From the NCBI RefSeq assembly GCF_905404315.1, contig NC_066312.1, positions 1,537,001-1,601,000 of the forward strand: a DNA stretch of 64,000 nucleotides, read 5' to 3'. The notes below the pieces were generated by a model, which did no database searches, was not told where the DNA came from, and was given only the letters and a program-made list of their open reading frames with translations. The translations under genes were made by a program, and so were the position numbers. Shown piece by piece: positions 53,096 through 63,727 of the stretch; within the stretch, counting starts at the first letter, position 1, and each line of letters starts with the position of its first letter. Source of the DNA: Leptidea sinapis. Taxonomy: Eukaryota > Arthropoda > Insecta > Lepidoptera > Pieridae.

Positions 53096-53689
53096 ATAAC
53101 CAACATTTTTTTTTATCCTTTACAAAAAATATATTATTATTTAACTTTTTTAGTTATTTAACTTTTTTCCATAGGCCTTCTAGTTTCACCGGAAATTCCT
53201 ATCATTTTTTGTTATACTTTTCTTTTCCGATGGTTTTCATCCAACTCTTTTTTTTTTTCACTTTTTTTCATATACAAAGGCTTCAGCGCTGGTCTGATTG
53301 TATTTTTGTGAATTATATTAGTGAATAATATTATCGTCGAAAAATATTTAAAAGAAAATAAATGAAATGAATATTGCTTTAAGTTTCAACAATATAAAAT
53401 GGCTATTGGAGACTAGCTACCTACAAACTATGTTATAAATATAAGCCACAGTGAACCGTGGGCGGGTGTAGCTGATTCATTGAGTCTGTGAATGTCGCAG
53501 GTGGTAAGATATTACACAACATTCTGCTAAAGAAAACAGCGACCAGTGCCTGTTGTTATTTGTTGTTCTTAGAATGATTTAGTTGACTCGACAGGAAGAG
53601 AATTTGTTATTGCAAAATCAAGATGCATCTTATGGCGAATCCATCGTTACTGACTCGCAAGTCGCATAGATAGTTATTTTATTACACGC

Positions 53690-53880
53690 TTTTTATTAGC
53701 TTCACCTGTATGTATGTTTGTTTGTGACCGCCTTATTTGGACGCAACTTTAACGGCCACCTCGACCACTTTAAACGGCCAGATTTCGTTCAAACTTCGTA
53801 GATTTATCGAGGAACCATGACAATAAGTTAATTTGATAAAAATATTCCGATTCTCAATTTGCAAAATAAGATTTTAATTA
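53690..53880 (+). repeat. Repeat family B, copy 2
   Basis: TTCACCTGTATGTATGTTTG, CCACTTTAAACGGCCAGATTT, AACTTCGTAGATTTATCGAG. A further piece of the head (TAGCTTCACATGTATCC) is at about 54,848, just before the 54.9-kb LINE. Confidence 0.6.
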
Positions 53881-53884
53881 TTTA

Positions 53885-54870
53885 TTTTTATATTATAATT
53901 TTATTTATCTTCTATAAGGCAGGAAATGACGTTAATTTTAAACTTCAACCATTATCTTTAACCGATTTATCTAATATTGGAAAATTTTCCATCACCAAAG
54001 AGAATATTGAATTCAACAATGCAAATAATAGTTTAATAAAACTAAAAGTAAAAAATAGTATAAAATAAAATTCTCTTTTTTACTTCGGTTTTTTTTAACT
54101 ATTATTTATTGTTTATACGTTATAAATTAGCCAAAGTCAAAGTGCTTAGCTGCATAAACATTAAAAATGTTAAATTGATATCACATATATGTATATTATT
54201 AAATATAATATACATATGCCATATTTATGTACAGTAAGCATTAAGTTATGTACTTAAATATCAATATAATTAAAAAATTAAACATTTCTTATATTATAAA
54301 AAAAAGCCAATACATTATTTAAAAATATTTATATAATGAATTTAATCAGTTTTTATCGCGGTATATTTTTAATTTTGCTGAGAAATCACTATTTGACGTA
54401 TGGGATCACTTCTCCTTTGTTGTATGGGATGAGATTATAGATTTAATTCACATTCAAAAAGAGTTTCTGTGAAACAATGTAATTCTACAGTAATATGATT
54501 ATAGTTTTGTGAGGTCGGGATGGAAGAGTTTTCATATTTTTTTTTCAAACAATCTCATAGCATTCAAGTATATACAATTCAACAATAAATAAATATATAT
54601 TTTTAAATATGGGTTCCTCTTTTCGGCTACAGCCCTCAATTTGTTTTTTTTGCGCTATAAGTATTATTTTTGATTGTCAAATTGTCCAATATTAAGATAG
54701 ATTTAGAGCTAATTATAGATTCCAAGACAGCGCGGTAAGCCGTTTAGCCGCTTTTGTCGGTAATTTTCTTTAAGTATTTTTATTGTGATATTTCCAATTA
54801 TTTTTTTTTATCAAATTTAAGCAATTGGTAATTTCAGCCTCTTTGGTAGCTTCACATGTATCCTATATGT
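53885..54870. other. Very AT-rich intergenic DNA
   Basis: Nearly pure A/T stretches. A 69-codon ORF (53,859-54,068) is probably chance in AT-rich DNA. Confidence 0.4.
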
Positions 54871-54973
54871 ATGTATGTAAGGGGATCATTTCTAAAATGA
54901 CCACAAAGGGCACGGGACCTAAGTTTCTGGGCTTCTCACACAGGCCAGGCTGGATTTTGATCACGTGCGCTAA

Positions 54974-55606
54974 TCAAAAAGTCAAGACTGGCTAGTGGGA
55001 GAAGTTCCCAATTTAAAACCGTGGCCCGAGGCGCAGCTCTCCATTATGGACGAGAAAGAACTGCCAAAACCTCAAACGGTCACAACTTTTATTCCGGAGA
55101 GCGAAGCATCTTGCGTAGATGAAGCGCTCTCCCTACTGCGGGTACAGAACGAAGGACTCAACACAGAGCTCTGGAAGGTGCTATATGACAGGGTTGAGAC
55201 AGGAGGTCGAGTAACGACCTTCAACGTTGACGACCCGTCTGCTGAAGCCCTGAAAGCTGTGGAGTCCAAAGCGATCATTGGATTCAAGAGGGTCAGCTTC
55301 AAATTTAAGAGTGGAACTACCAACACTCTTGCAACCTCTACGGACCCAACAGTCCCACAAGGGTCGGCTCTGGCCCAGGTAGGGGTACAGAACGCTCCGG
55401 GCACCTCCAGAGTTGGTACCACAACTATATCTATTCCAGCACTGACAGAGGCTCCAAATACATCTGGAATTGGAGCCTCGGTTTCCTCTGTCAGAGCTGG
55501 ACCTATAAATAAAGGTCCAACTAAGGGCAAATCGCAGGCCGGACGTCCTGGCGGTGAAAAACCGCCCAAAAGGACGATTAGACCTGCAAAAGACAAAAAG
55601 CCCTAA
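54974..55606 (+). CDS. ORF1-like protein of the I-group LINE (resembles DUF4780)
   Basis: Open from just after a stop at 54,971-54,973; the first clear Met is near 55,046 (MDEKELPKPQ), so the N-terminus is probably lost or degenerate. Residues VDEALSLLRVQNEGLNTELW, then VTTFNVDDPSAEALKA and FKRVSFKF match my recollection of the DUF4780 domain of insect element ORF1 proteins. A Ser/Thr/Pro/Gly-rich middle (TSTDPTVPQGSAL) and a basic tail (GRPGGEKPPKRTIRPAKDKK) follow, fitting an RNA-binding role. It ends TAA two bases before the ORF2 ATG, a usual LINE spacing. Confidence 0.6.
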   Translation, partial: SKSQDWLVGEVPNLKPWPEAQLSIMDEKELPKPQTVTTFIPESEASCVDEALSLLRVQNEGLNTELWKVLYDRVETGGRVTTFNVDDPSAEALKAVESKAIIGFKRVSFKFKSGTTNTLATSTDPTVPQGSALAQVGVQNAPGTSRVGTTTISIPALTEAPNTSGIGASVSSVRAGPINKGPTKGKSQAGRPGGEKPPKRTIRPAKDKKP

Positions 55607-55608
55607 AA

Positions 55609-55788
55609 ATGGCACCCAAGGGTCAACCGGCGAGGATTCTTCAAGCTAGCCTCCACCATGCTGTAGCTGCCACTGCAGTAATGGAGCGCTGTCTTGGAGA
55701 AGGAACAGCAGACCTTGCCATCATTCAAGAACATTGGGTTGCTGGCACTTCCATCCTAGGACTAAATACTGCAAAGCTGCTGCTGTAA
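55609..55788 (+). pseudogene. I-group LINE ORF2, start of endonuclease
   Basis: Starts ATGGCACCC immediately after ORF1. It reads LQASLHHAVAATAVMERCLG and GTADLAIIQEHWVAG (endonuclease motif with the catalytic Glu of QEHW), then stops. The rest of the domain continues in another frame from about 55,790, so one frameshift lies here. Confidence 0.7.
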
Positions 55789-55810
55789 GACCTTAATTTA
55801 CGCCTGTGGT

Positions 55811-56923
55811 GTGCGGCCTCGAGCCTGCATAATCTTTAACAAAAATGTTGAGTTCTTGCCTGTAACAGAGTTATGCTCCGACGACTCAGTGGCGGCTTAT
55901 GTAAATTTCAAAGGGTGGACTGGGTCTAGAGTAATCATTTGCTCGGCCTATCTGCCCGGAGAACACAGTGACCCTACCAACATCATCAGGCCTGTGGTGG
56001 AATATGCGCGGAAGGCCGAACTACCGGTTGGGTGCGATGCCAACGCTCACCACTACGCATGGGGGAGCACTAACATCAATAATAGAGGTGAGATTCTAAA
56101 TGATTTCCTTAACTCTAACCATCTTCAACTTCTTAACATAGGTTGTACTCCTACCTTTGTAACCAGAGCAAGGCAGGAAGTTTTGGACATAATCTTCGCT
56201 ACGGAAAATCTTGCCAGACATATCCTAAACTGGAAGGTAAGTAATGAAAACTCCATGTCCGACCACAAACACATAACTTTTTCTTTAGCAGCCACTCTTG
56301 ACTGTCGAACCATAACCTTTAGGAATCCGAGACGGACTACCTGGGACACCTACCAGGTAAACCTAAGGCGGAACCTAGAATCAATTCCGAAGAGTATCAA
56401 GTCCATAGAGAGCCTTGATCTAGCCGTGTCGGCTCTGACGCAAGGTATTATAGATGCCTATGAAACGAGCTGTCCACTAGAAACTAAGACCTCGAATCGA
56501 GAAGTACCGTGGTGGAACTCTAAGCTTGAAAACCTTAGAAAGAAAACCCGAATATTATTCAACAAGGCTAAAAACACCAAAAACTGGTCAGTTTACACAA
56601 AAGCCTTGACGGAATACAATAAAGAAATAAGGAGGGCCCGCAGAGCATCATGGAGGAAGCTATGTGAGGACGTCATGAGTACGACTCAAGGTGCAAGACT
56701 TCATAAAATGCTCTCAAAAACACGCCCGAACCAACTGGGACTTCTGAAAAGACCAGATGGGACCTTCACATCCGATGAGAAGGAAACCTTGGAACTTCTA
56801 GTCTCAACCCATTTCCCTGGAGCGCTCAATCTTGAGGTTGAAGAACTTAAGGCGAGTACACCATATAAAACTCGTAGGGAGGACTGGTGTATGTCCGCCA
56901 AAGTAATAAGACCGGACAGGTGA
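55811..56923 (+). pseudogene. I-group LINE ORF2, endonuclease and linker
   Basis: 370 codons. Endonuclease motifs: VIICSAYLPGEH, VGCDANAHHYAWGSTN (usually GDxNAHH; here Cys-Asp), RARQEVLDIIFATENLA and SMSDHKHITF (catalytic SDH). A linker follows: VPWWNSKLENLRKKTRILFN, LTEYNKEIRRARRASWR. The frame is lost near 56,890, where RT goes on in another frame. Confidence 0.85.
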
Positions 56924-57612
56924 AATGGGCAATTAAATCGTTCCAACCCTATAAAGCAAGTGGGGAGGATGGCATCCTTCCTATCTTCCTGCAGAAAGGA
57001 ATTGACATTCTCCTTCCACATTTACTCAGGATCTACAGAGCGAGTTTTGCATGTGGACACATCCCAGAACAGTGGACTAAGGTCAAGGTACTGTTTATTC
57101 CAAAGGCTGGCAGAAAGGACTATTCAATTCCAAAATCCTTCAGACCAATCAGCCTTACCTCATCCTTATTGAAAGGTATGGAGAAGGTGATAGACAGGTA
57201 CATCAGAGATAAGGTTTTACCTAATAACCCCATCCACCGTACTCAACATGCCTATTGTAGAGGTAGATCTACTGAAACCGCCCTATTACAAGTCGTAGAC
57301 AGGGTAGAAAGGGCACTTGAGGACAAACAAATTGCGCTTTGCGGCTTCCTAGACATTGAAGGAGCTTTTGATAAAACACCCATAAAGGTCTTAGTTAAGG
57401 CTTTAGCCGATAAAATGGCCGACTCTACCATGGTCAAATGGGTTGAGTCGATGCTCTCAAGTAGGATTGTTAGATTTAGGCTACATGGTGTCTCTCTTGA
57501 TGTAATGACCACAAAAGGATGTCCACAAGGAGGCGTCATTTCGCCTCCACTATGGACCCTTGTCATTGATGGGCTTCTCTTTAAGATGGATGAACTTCGA
57601 ATTGACACTTAA
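56887..57612 (+). pseudogene. I-group LINE ORF2, reverse transcriptase
   Basis: VKWAIKSFQPYKASGEDGIL, VLFIPKAGRKDYSIPKSFRP, ISLTSSLLKGMEKVIDRYI, QHAYCRGRSTETAL, GFLDIEGAFDKT (motif A) and KGCPQGGVISPPLW (motif B). A TAA at 57,610 interrupts it directly before GYADDLVIMIRG (motif C), so the catalytic centre is split by a nonsense codon. Another stop follows near 57,668. Confidence 0.85.
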
Positions 57613-57773
57613 GGTTATGCTGATGACCTAGTTATAATGATTCGAGGCGACAGCCAAAGTACCATCTCGTAACTTATACAAAAAGCGCTTAACATAATAT
57701 CCAAATGGTGCCAAGAAAATGAACTGTTAATGCTGACAAAACTGTCCTGGTTCCTTTCACAAGGAAGCGGAAG

Positions 57774-58031
57774 TTGGAAGGCCTCATATCTCCGCGACTG
57801 AATAATAGATCTATACCGTTTTCCGACAAGGTAAATTATCTGGGACTTACTTTAGACCAGAAACTTACCTGGAATAGGCAAGTGGACGGTATTGTGCAAA
57901 AGGCAAAATTTGCCTTAAGTAGTTGTAGTCGTCTTGTCGGCCAAAAATGGGGTCTAAAGCCCAACATGGCCCTTTGGCTGTACACAGCCATTGTAAGACC
58001 ACTTATATCATATGGCTCTGTGGTCTGGTGA
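57774..58031 (+). pseudogene. I-group LINE ORF2, RT thumb
   Basis: After a one-base shift near 57,725: GLISPRLNNRSIPFSDKVNY, LGLTLDQKLTWNRQVDG, LWLYTAIVRPLISYGSVVW. A TGA follows VVW, but the same frame stays homologous (RKIAQKTDIAKLGSLQRTA) up to a TAA near 58,266 and then joins the RNase H frame. Confidence 0.8.
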
Positions 58032-58289
58032 AGAAAAATTGCCCAAAAGACTGATATTGCCAAATTAGGAAGCCTTCAAAGAACTGCATGCGCGATAACA
58101 ACAGGAGCCATGACGTCCACGCCGGGAGCAGCCCTAAATGCACTTCTGAACCTGCCGCCCCTAAACCTATATCTACAAAAGGAGGGGAGGGCCAGCATGC
58201 ATAGAGTAATGACCCATATGCGGACTAACTGGCTCTCAAACTCGCTGCGGCTATTTGAGCAATCCTAACTGAGAAGTCCTGTATTAGAC

Positions 58290-59240
58290 ATGGTGAGTGA
58301 CGCCATGCTGCCGAAATTTGACTTCATCAGCAACTTTAGTATTGAATTCCCCACAAGAGAGGACTGGTTAAACAATCGAATTACTTGGAAAAAAGGGAGC
58401 CTTAAATGGTATACCGATGGATCCAAGTCGGGTTCTGACGTTGGCTGTGGAATCTTCGGAGAGTGCCCCAAATTTGGCAAATCTGTCAACTTGGGAAATC
58501 TTGCCTCCGTTTTCCAGTCGGAGGTATACGCCATAATAGAATGTGCGGACACCATCCTAAATAAAGGCTACGTCGGCAAGTGTATTTATATCCACACAGA
58601 TAGTCAGGCGGCTCTGTCCGCCATAGATTCCAACAGATCAGTCTCAAAGCTTGTAGACAACTGCCGGACTATACTGAATACTCTGGGGGGAATGAACAGA
58701 GTTACACTTCGATGGGTTCCAGGACATGCAGGAATCGAAGGCAATGAATACGCCGACGAACTTGCAAGAATTGGCGCTAAAAGCACTCAATTTGGCCCTG
58801 AACCCTTCTGTGGTGTCCCAAGGAGTCTTGTTAAATCAACCCTTGATACATCATGTTCACAAGAGTGCATTAAACTCTGGAGCAACACTCCGGGCTTAAC
58901 CCATTCCAAAACCCTAATCCAAGCCTTCAACAAAAAGGCTGCAAATGAGGCACTAGGGCTAAGTAGAGAAAACTTACGCATATTAACCAGGACATTAACG
59001 GGGCACTGCAGATTAAATAAACACCTCTCAATCTTAGGTCTCAGAGATTGCAGAGCGTGTAGATTCTGTAATAGTGCAGATGAAACCCCGCTACACATTC
59101 TCTCTGAATGTGGTCCTTTAATGCGTAAACGTAGCATCTCTTTGGGAAGTCCAATCCTTCAACCATTTGAGATACGTCAGCTCACTGCAAAAGACATAAT
59201 AAGATTCATGAAAAGAATCAATGTTTGCAGTGAGCTATAG
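58290..59240 (+). pseudogene. I-group LINE ORF2, RNase H and C-terminal zinc-knuckle-like region
   Basis: 316 codons, the same frame as the RT thumb. RNase H motifs: WYTDGSKSGSDVGCGIF, FQSEVYAIIECA, YIHTDSQAALSAI and LRWVPGHAGIEGNEYADELA, so the D-E-D-D-type catalytic acids are kept. The C-terminus CRACRFCNSADETPLHILSE has a Cys/His pattern common after RNase H in insect LINEs. It degrades the RNA of the RNA-DNA hybrid during insertion. This is the best preserved domain of the element. Confidence 0.85.
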
Positions 59241-59431
59241 CTTAACAGTGGCTATCACAATAGATCACATTGGTCGCAGTGTAACAGGGCTGAAATGAAC
59301 TGGATCAAAGCCACTTTACAAACCATAACCATAAGGGGATGATAACGTGTAACCCACTCAAGACAGATTTAACATAGCTTTGAGTTTGTATACTATTGAT
59401 TTTGTACCAGAATTATATTCCTATTTTTATA

Positions 59432-59505
59432 TGGTAGAGTAGTGACAGACGGGCATACGGGTCACACTTGATGGTTCGTGATTACCGCACTCCGTTATAT
59501 CACCA
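59432..59505 (-). mobile_element. Diverged family J1 LINE 3' end
   Basis: TATGGTAGAGTAGTGACAGA, GGGCATACGGGTCACACTTG and GTGATTACCGC follow the J1 3' terminus order. It lies directly after the I-group LINE. Confidence 0.5.
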
Positions 59506-59758
59506 CCACTGGTTTTTTTCATTCCTCATTGCTGATTAGAAAATTAGAAACATTGGCGAACCTGGGGCTTCGTGGTGAGGTCAAGAGTTCAACTTATTGT
59601 GTCACCTTTTTAGGATAGGATAGGATAAAAATTAGTAAATAAAAATTAGGATACAAGGCCTGGTGTAACGTTCTGTAAAGGCACAGAGTCATCTTCCCTG
59701 AGACCAAATGATCTTAAATTTCTGTCTCTTTTAATAAATAAATTGCTAAGTCATGTCG

Positions 59759-59832
59759 TATCAAATTCAAATTCAAAATTGCATCTTACTAAAACTATGC
59801 CTCAGACTTGAGAAGAATGAGCACAACAAAAT
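59759..59832 (-). mobile_element. LINE family J3 3' end fragment
   Basis: ATTCAAATTCAAAATTGCAT, CTATGCCTCAGACTTGAGAA and GAATGAGCACAA are the - strand of the J3 3' end seen near 3.9 kb. Confidence 0.5.
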
Positions 59833-59839
59833 TCAGATA

Positions 59840-60880
59840 GCTTTTTTTTTAATGTTCCTACGCTATAACGAATAAATCAATACTATGAAATGGCTGACAA
59901 CTATTTATAGAACCTCATGGTATCGTTTATAAAGTATTTCAAAGCATGAAAGTATTACTAAATATATGTACTTTAAGAATACTTAATTAAATCTCGCAGA
60001 ACATTGTATTCTATACATTTTCTGTGGTCGTGTAAGAGAAATATTTACTTCATTCATCCTTTGAAAGACTTACTAAGTCGACTTATTCTGTAGTTAGTAT
60101 TCATAACAAATTCATAGTTGTTCCTGGTATTACTTGTATTTCATTTCTTTTATAAGCAGCTTCATGCACAGGGGCGTATCTACCACCGTGTCAACCGTAC
60201 CAACGATACTAGAAATACCCACGGGTGTTACAGGCCGCTGTACTTTTTAATATCTTACTTTTTAAATATCATATATATCATACATGACTGCTCATTATCA
60301 GTATCTGTATGAGAAATACATGATCAGTATTGTCATACACCAAGTTTTGATTTTGTTTATTGGAGAAAATTGTGATGTTTAATATTTTTTAGATTTAAGA
60401 CATTATTTATTTAGAACTAAGGATAATTTAAGTATACAAAATTTTGGCAATTTAACTCAAAGAAGCTTTAATTGTTAGTAATAACGTACAATATATAATA
60501 TAAAATATATAACTATATTATTTCAATGTGAATGTTTTATTTTCTATTGTGAAAAGACTTATTGAACTCTCATTTGGGCCCCAAAACTAATTTTGATTCA
60601 GGGCCCCTCTAAAGTAAGATAAGCCACTGTAACATAAATACTGTTTTAAGTTCTTTATAAGAGTAGGACTCTTACACTTTATCATGCTTAAAAATACTTT
60701 GACTAGAGACGACTTAATTTGAAGTCAGACTTATGTTTTCTTTCAATTATATCACGCAAGAGTCAATGTAAATTTTTATATACATTGACTCTTGCGTATA
60801 AGTGAAAATTCCTTATGAATCCATTGCTTAAGTTAGAGAAAGCAACTTAATATACCCGATGTTATAAATTATTGCTACTA
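59840..60880. other. Intergenic DNA
   Basis: AT-rich, one 17-bp hairpin at 60.75 kb, no gene seen. Confidence 0.4.
60754..60797. repeat. Perfect 17-bp inverted repeat
   Basis: ACGCAAGAGTCAATGTA and its exact reverse complement with a 10-base loop. Confidence 0.85.
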
Positions 60881-60889
60881 CTGCCCATG

Positions 60890-61010
60890 GACATGATCAA
60901 GATCATCATTTCAGCCGGAAGCCGTCCACTTCTGGAGAAAGGCCACCCCCAAAGATCGCCATGACAACCGGTCGTGCGGTCCTGCGCTGCCCTCAACCAA
61001 CCTATTACAA
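60890..61010 (-). mobile_element. RTE-clade LINE 3' tail
   Basis: GATCATCATTTCAGCCGGAA, GCCGTCCACTTCTGGAGAAA, GGCCACCCCCAAAGAT and CCTGCGCTGCCCTCAACCAA follow the copy at 50.83 kb in order. Confidence 0.7.
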
Positions 61011-61108
61011 AGATTTTTTTATATCATAATATCAACATATATATAGTTTACGAGTCAATTACAACAGAAGTTTTACAAGTCGTCAATGAATTATTAGGAG
61101 AAACTTTT

Positions 61109-61297
61109 TTACAACTGCGCTCCTCACCTTGAGACATAAGATGTCAAGTCTCATTTTCCCGGTAATTTCACTAGCCACGGCGCCCTTCAGACCAAAACAC
61201 AGTAATTCTTACACATTACTGCAACACGGCAGAAATAGGTGACGTTGTGGTACTCATAATCTAGCCAGCATCCTGTGCAAAGGAGCCTCCCACTGGT
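61109..61297 (+). repeat. Dispersed repeat family A, copy 7 (3' part)
   Basis: Runs from CAACTGCGCTCCTCACCTTG to GGAGCCTCCCACTGG, lacking the head. Confidence 0.8.
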
Positions 61298-61369
61298 AGA
61301 CTTTGTACTCATAGTAACTTTTGTCACTCAAAATATTCTTGATAATATAATCGATGTACATAGACACAT

Positions 61370-61960
61370 AAGCGAATTTTCTAGAAACTGTGATTACGAT
61401 AACTCGATTAAATTGAGTTAGTAAGTCTTTTGTTGAGCCATGTAAATTCTTCTACAACATAATCTCAAAAAAATGTGTTATCAAATTCAAGAGAATTGTT
61501 AAGAGAGTTTTGTGTGGTAAATGTAACTATAACATGAATAACTTTTTTATGATAATTAGGGACGAGGCGAGCAGGACGTTCAGCTGATAGTAATTGATAC
61601 GCCTTGCTTATTACAATGCAGTGTCGCTCAGGACTCTTGAAAAATTCAGAAATTCTGAGCGGCACTACAATTGCGCTCGTCATCTTGAGACAAGATGTTA
61701 AGTAACATTTGCCCAGTAATTTCGCTAGCTGCGGTGCCCTTCAGACTGACTTTCCTAATGATACCACTGATTAACAATGGAGGGACTGCCGTCAGGCTAT
61801 TTAAATAAAAAAAATTATTGTAACAAAAAAAGTAAGCAGTCCGCTGAGTTTTTGTGCCAATTCTTCGTAGATCTGAAGCATACTTTATTAAATGTGTGCT
61901 AGCGTTGGACATTAATTAATTTAAAATCTTATTTAGTATAAAATTATTTGACTTTGAATT
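61370..61960 (+). mobile_element. LINE family J3 3' end interrupted by family A repeat
   Basis: The left part (61,370-61,545) matches 3,555-3,765 (ACTGTGAT, TCTTTTGTTGAGCCATG, TTGTGTGGTAAATGTAACTA) and the right part (61,749-61,960) continues it (AATGATACCACTGATTAACA, CGCTGAGTTTTTGTGCCAAT). Family A copy 8 lies between them. Confidence 0.7.
61543..61748 (+). repeat. Dispersed repeat family A, copy 8, nested in a LINE fragment
   Basis: Head through CCCTTCAGACTGA. The flanks on both sides continue one LINE 3'-end fragment that is uninterrupted in the copy near 3.77 kb, so family A inserted into the LINE. It shows the internal inverted pair TGTCGCTCAG / CTGAGCGGCA clearly. Confidence 0.8.
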
Positions 61961-62050
61961 TTAGTATGACCCAGATATGGTTAAAGCAAAAATGCTGTTT
62001 ATAACATTCAAATGTTTCTCAATTAAATGAACATTAAGTAAAACCTCGGA

Positions 62051-62233
62051 ATGGTTTTGAATATTGCTAGTGCAGCTGTCGATTATAAAAGCAATAAGAG
62101 GCTTGATCGCTCCAAGCGTGCGGCGAACCGCGCTCAGTATGTTCTACAATTTGATACTTTTGGACAACACATTGTTGGTCGGGACAGCTGCAAGTTGAGG
62201 GATACACTCCAATTTATAATACCGACTTATTGA
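62051..62233 (+). CDS. Unassigned small ORF, 60 aa
   Basis: Reads MVLNIASAAVDYKSNKRLDR, SKRAANRAQYVLQF, TFGQHIVGRDSCKLRDTLQF, IIPTY and TGA. G+C is higher than the flanks and continues high for 50 bases past the stop (GGCCGGGGCCGTAGCCCGC). No splice site or family is recognised. It may be a relic exon or mobile fragment. Confidence 0.25.
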   Translation: MVLNIASAAVDYKSNKRLDRSKRAANRAQYVLQFDTFGQHIVGRDSCKLRDTLQFIIPTY

Positions 62234-62299
62234 GCTACCTGGCCGGGGCCGTAGCCCGCTGTACGCCTCGTGCTGGGTGCACTATACTATTTTGTAGGC

Positions 62300-63720
62300 T
62301 TCTTTTGTCGATTCACTGACCAACAGTTTAACTTTATATTGATGTGAACAGACAATTTATTTCAACAAAAAATGGATTCATACTCATCTTTTGCAATCGA
62401 CGGTTTGTCATCCCTATAGTATATAATTAAACATTCATACCACCAGAAATCATTTGAATAATATAATTTAATCCTTCAGTTCTATTCCTATTCTGTGATA
62501 TTACTAACACCTAGTATTGGAAAAAAATATTGATTACTATATAAAACTTAACATAAATCTGTAGAGTGTCTGTAATTACATGGTAAACAAATTGTTTTTT
62601 TTTTTTGAAATTTTGAGCATGATCCAGACAAAAATTGGTGTTTGGTAATACATATGACTGATCAGAGGCTATATATTATGATGAATAATATAATATATTG
62701 ACCACGACCTTAATAACATGTATTACCACTTTATACACGTTTTAGTTATGAGTAGCTTTTATTGATGAATTATAGGAAGTTCGTAACAACATTGAGTATT
62801 TGTTTCATTCCAATCAATTCACAAACAAATCCCTGATCATTAAAAGCATATTCGGAGCGGTAGCGGAGTCGGTAACACATTGCGAATAATAACATCCTTA
62901 CTATTTAACTGTTACATAACTCATTACATAAAATATTACCATAGAGTCTAGTCTAATTCACATGAAATAAACTGGGGCCGGATACCCCATTCCCGAAATG
63001 TGGTATCGTTTATAAAATAACAAATCTGATTAACTTTACTGTAAAAAATCTTAGGCATATAAAATATGTCTGTTGTGGATAAACCTAAACAATACTATCA
63101 TTCATGTCCCTCGGGTGTTTAAGAGCATCTGCGTTAGTTATCCCTGACCATCTGGTGACCAGCTCCTTTCTGTACTCCATAAAAAATGCCTGACAGTTGA
63201 GGGGCAAATGTACGAGCAATCAATCGAACAATGGACTGCAAGTTTAAAGTGATGCTCATTATAATATTGTTCTATAAGCCTTGAATGTGTTGATAATATA
63301 TTATAAGTATTACCACCAAGAATATATCCATACGTATCACCTACTACAAGCCAAGATGCTTTGTAATGTTTCATTTTAATATCTCGTCATCTTCATCCTA
63401 TTAGTATTAATATTATTACTGCTGATGTGAGTTTGTTCTTTATAACTTCAGGGCCAAAACCGCTCAATTGATAATCATGATATTATTATAAATCATGATA
63501 TTTTGTACAGACTTTTGTTTGATTTTTTTTTCTCTCGGGAGTCCGTCATATTTGGGCAATTTAAAAGAACAATTTTAATTACGAACTTAACGCAATCTAG
63601 GGTAAAAGTACATTGAACAAAGAGATTTAATATATTGTTAACTACGCTTTATTTTCGTTATTCGATCGAGTATAGCAACTAAATACTACTAATTTATTAA
63701 TATTATGTATATAATATATA
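62300..63720. other. Intergenic DNA
   Basis: AT-rich; only the weak - strand ORF at 63.14-63.37 kb. Confidence 0.4.
63138..63374 (-). other. Unassigned - strand ORF, 78 codons
   Basis: MKHYKASWLVVGDTYGYILG and HSRLIEQYYNEHHFKLAVHC read as varied protein, ending STERSWSPDGQG. No family recognised and no copy in the window; it may be chance or a decayed exon. Confidence 0.2.
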
Positions 63721-63727
63721 TAAGAGC

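Larger units (their letters stand above)
54880..59420 (+). mobile_element. I/LOA/R1-group non-LTR retrotransposon with RNase H, decayed
   Basis: In order on the + strand: an ORF1-like frame (54,974-55,606), endonuclease (55,609-56,923 in two frames), RT (56,887-58,031) and RNase H (58,290-59,240). A 3' UTR follows to about 59,340-59,420. RNase H after RT separates it from the J1 family and places it in the I group in the wide sense; the exact clade is not fixed. At least three frameshifts and four stops inactivate ORF2. It seems to sit inside or against repeat family B, whose head fragment lies at about 54,848. Confidence 0.85.

Noticed and set aside
53859..54068. 69-codon ORF next to repeat family B
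   Set aside because: Nearly pure A/T DNA; the composition (Ile, Asn, Lys, Leu) is as expected by chance.
55072..55615. 174- and 144-codon - strand ORFs
   Set aside because: Antisense shadows of the LINE ORF1-like frame.
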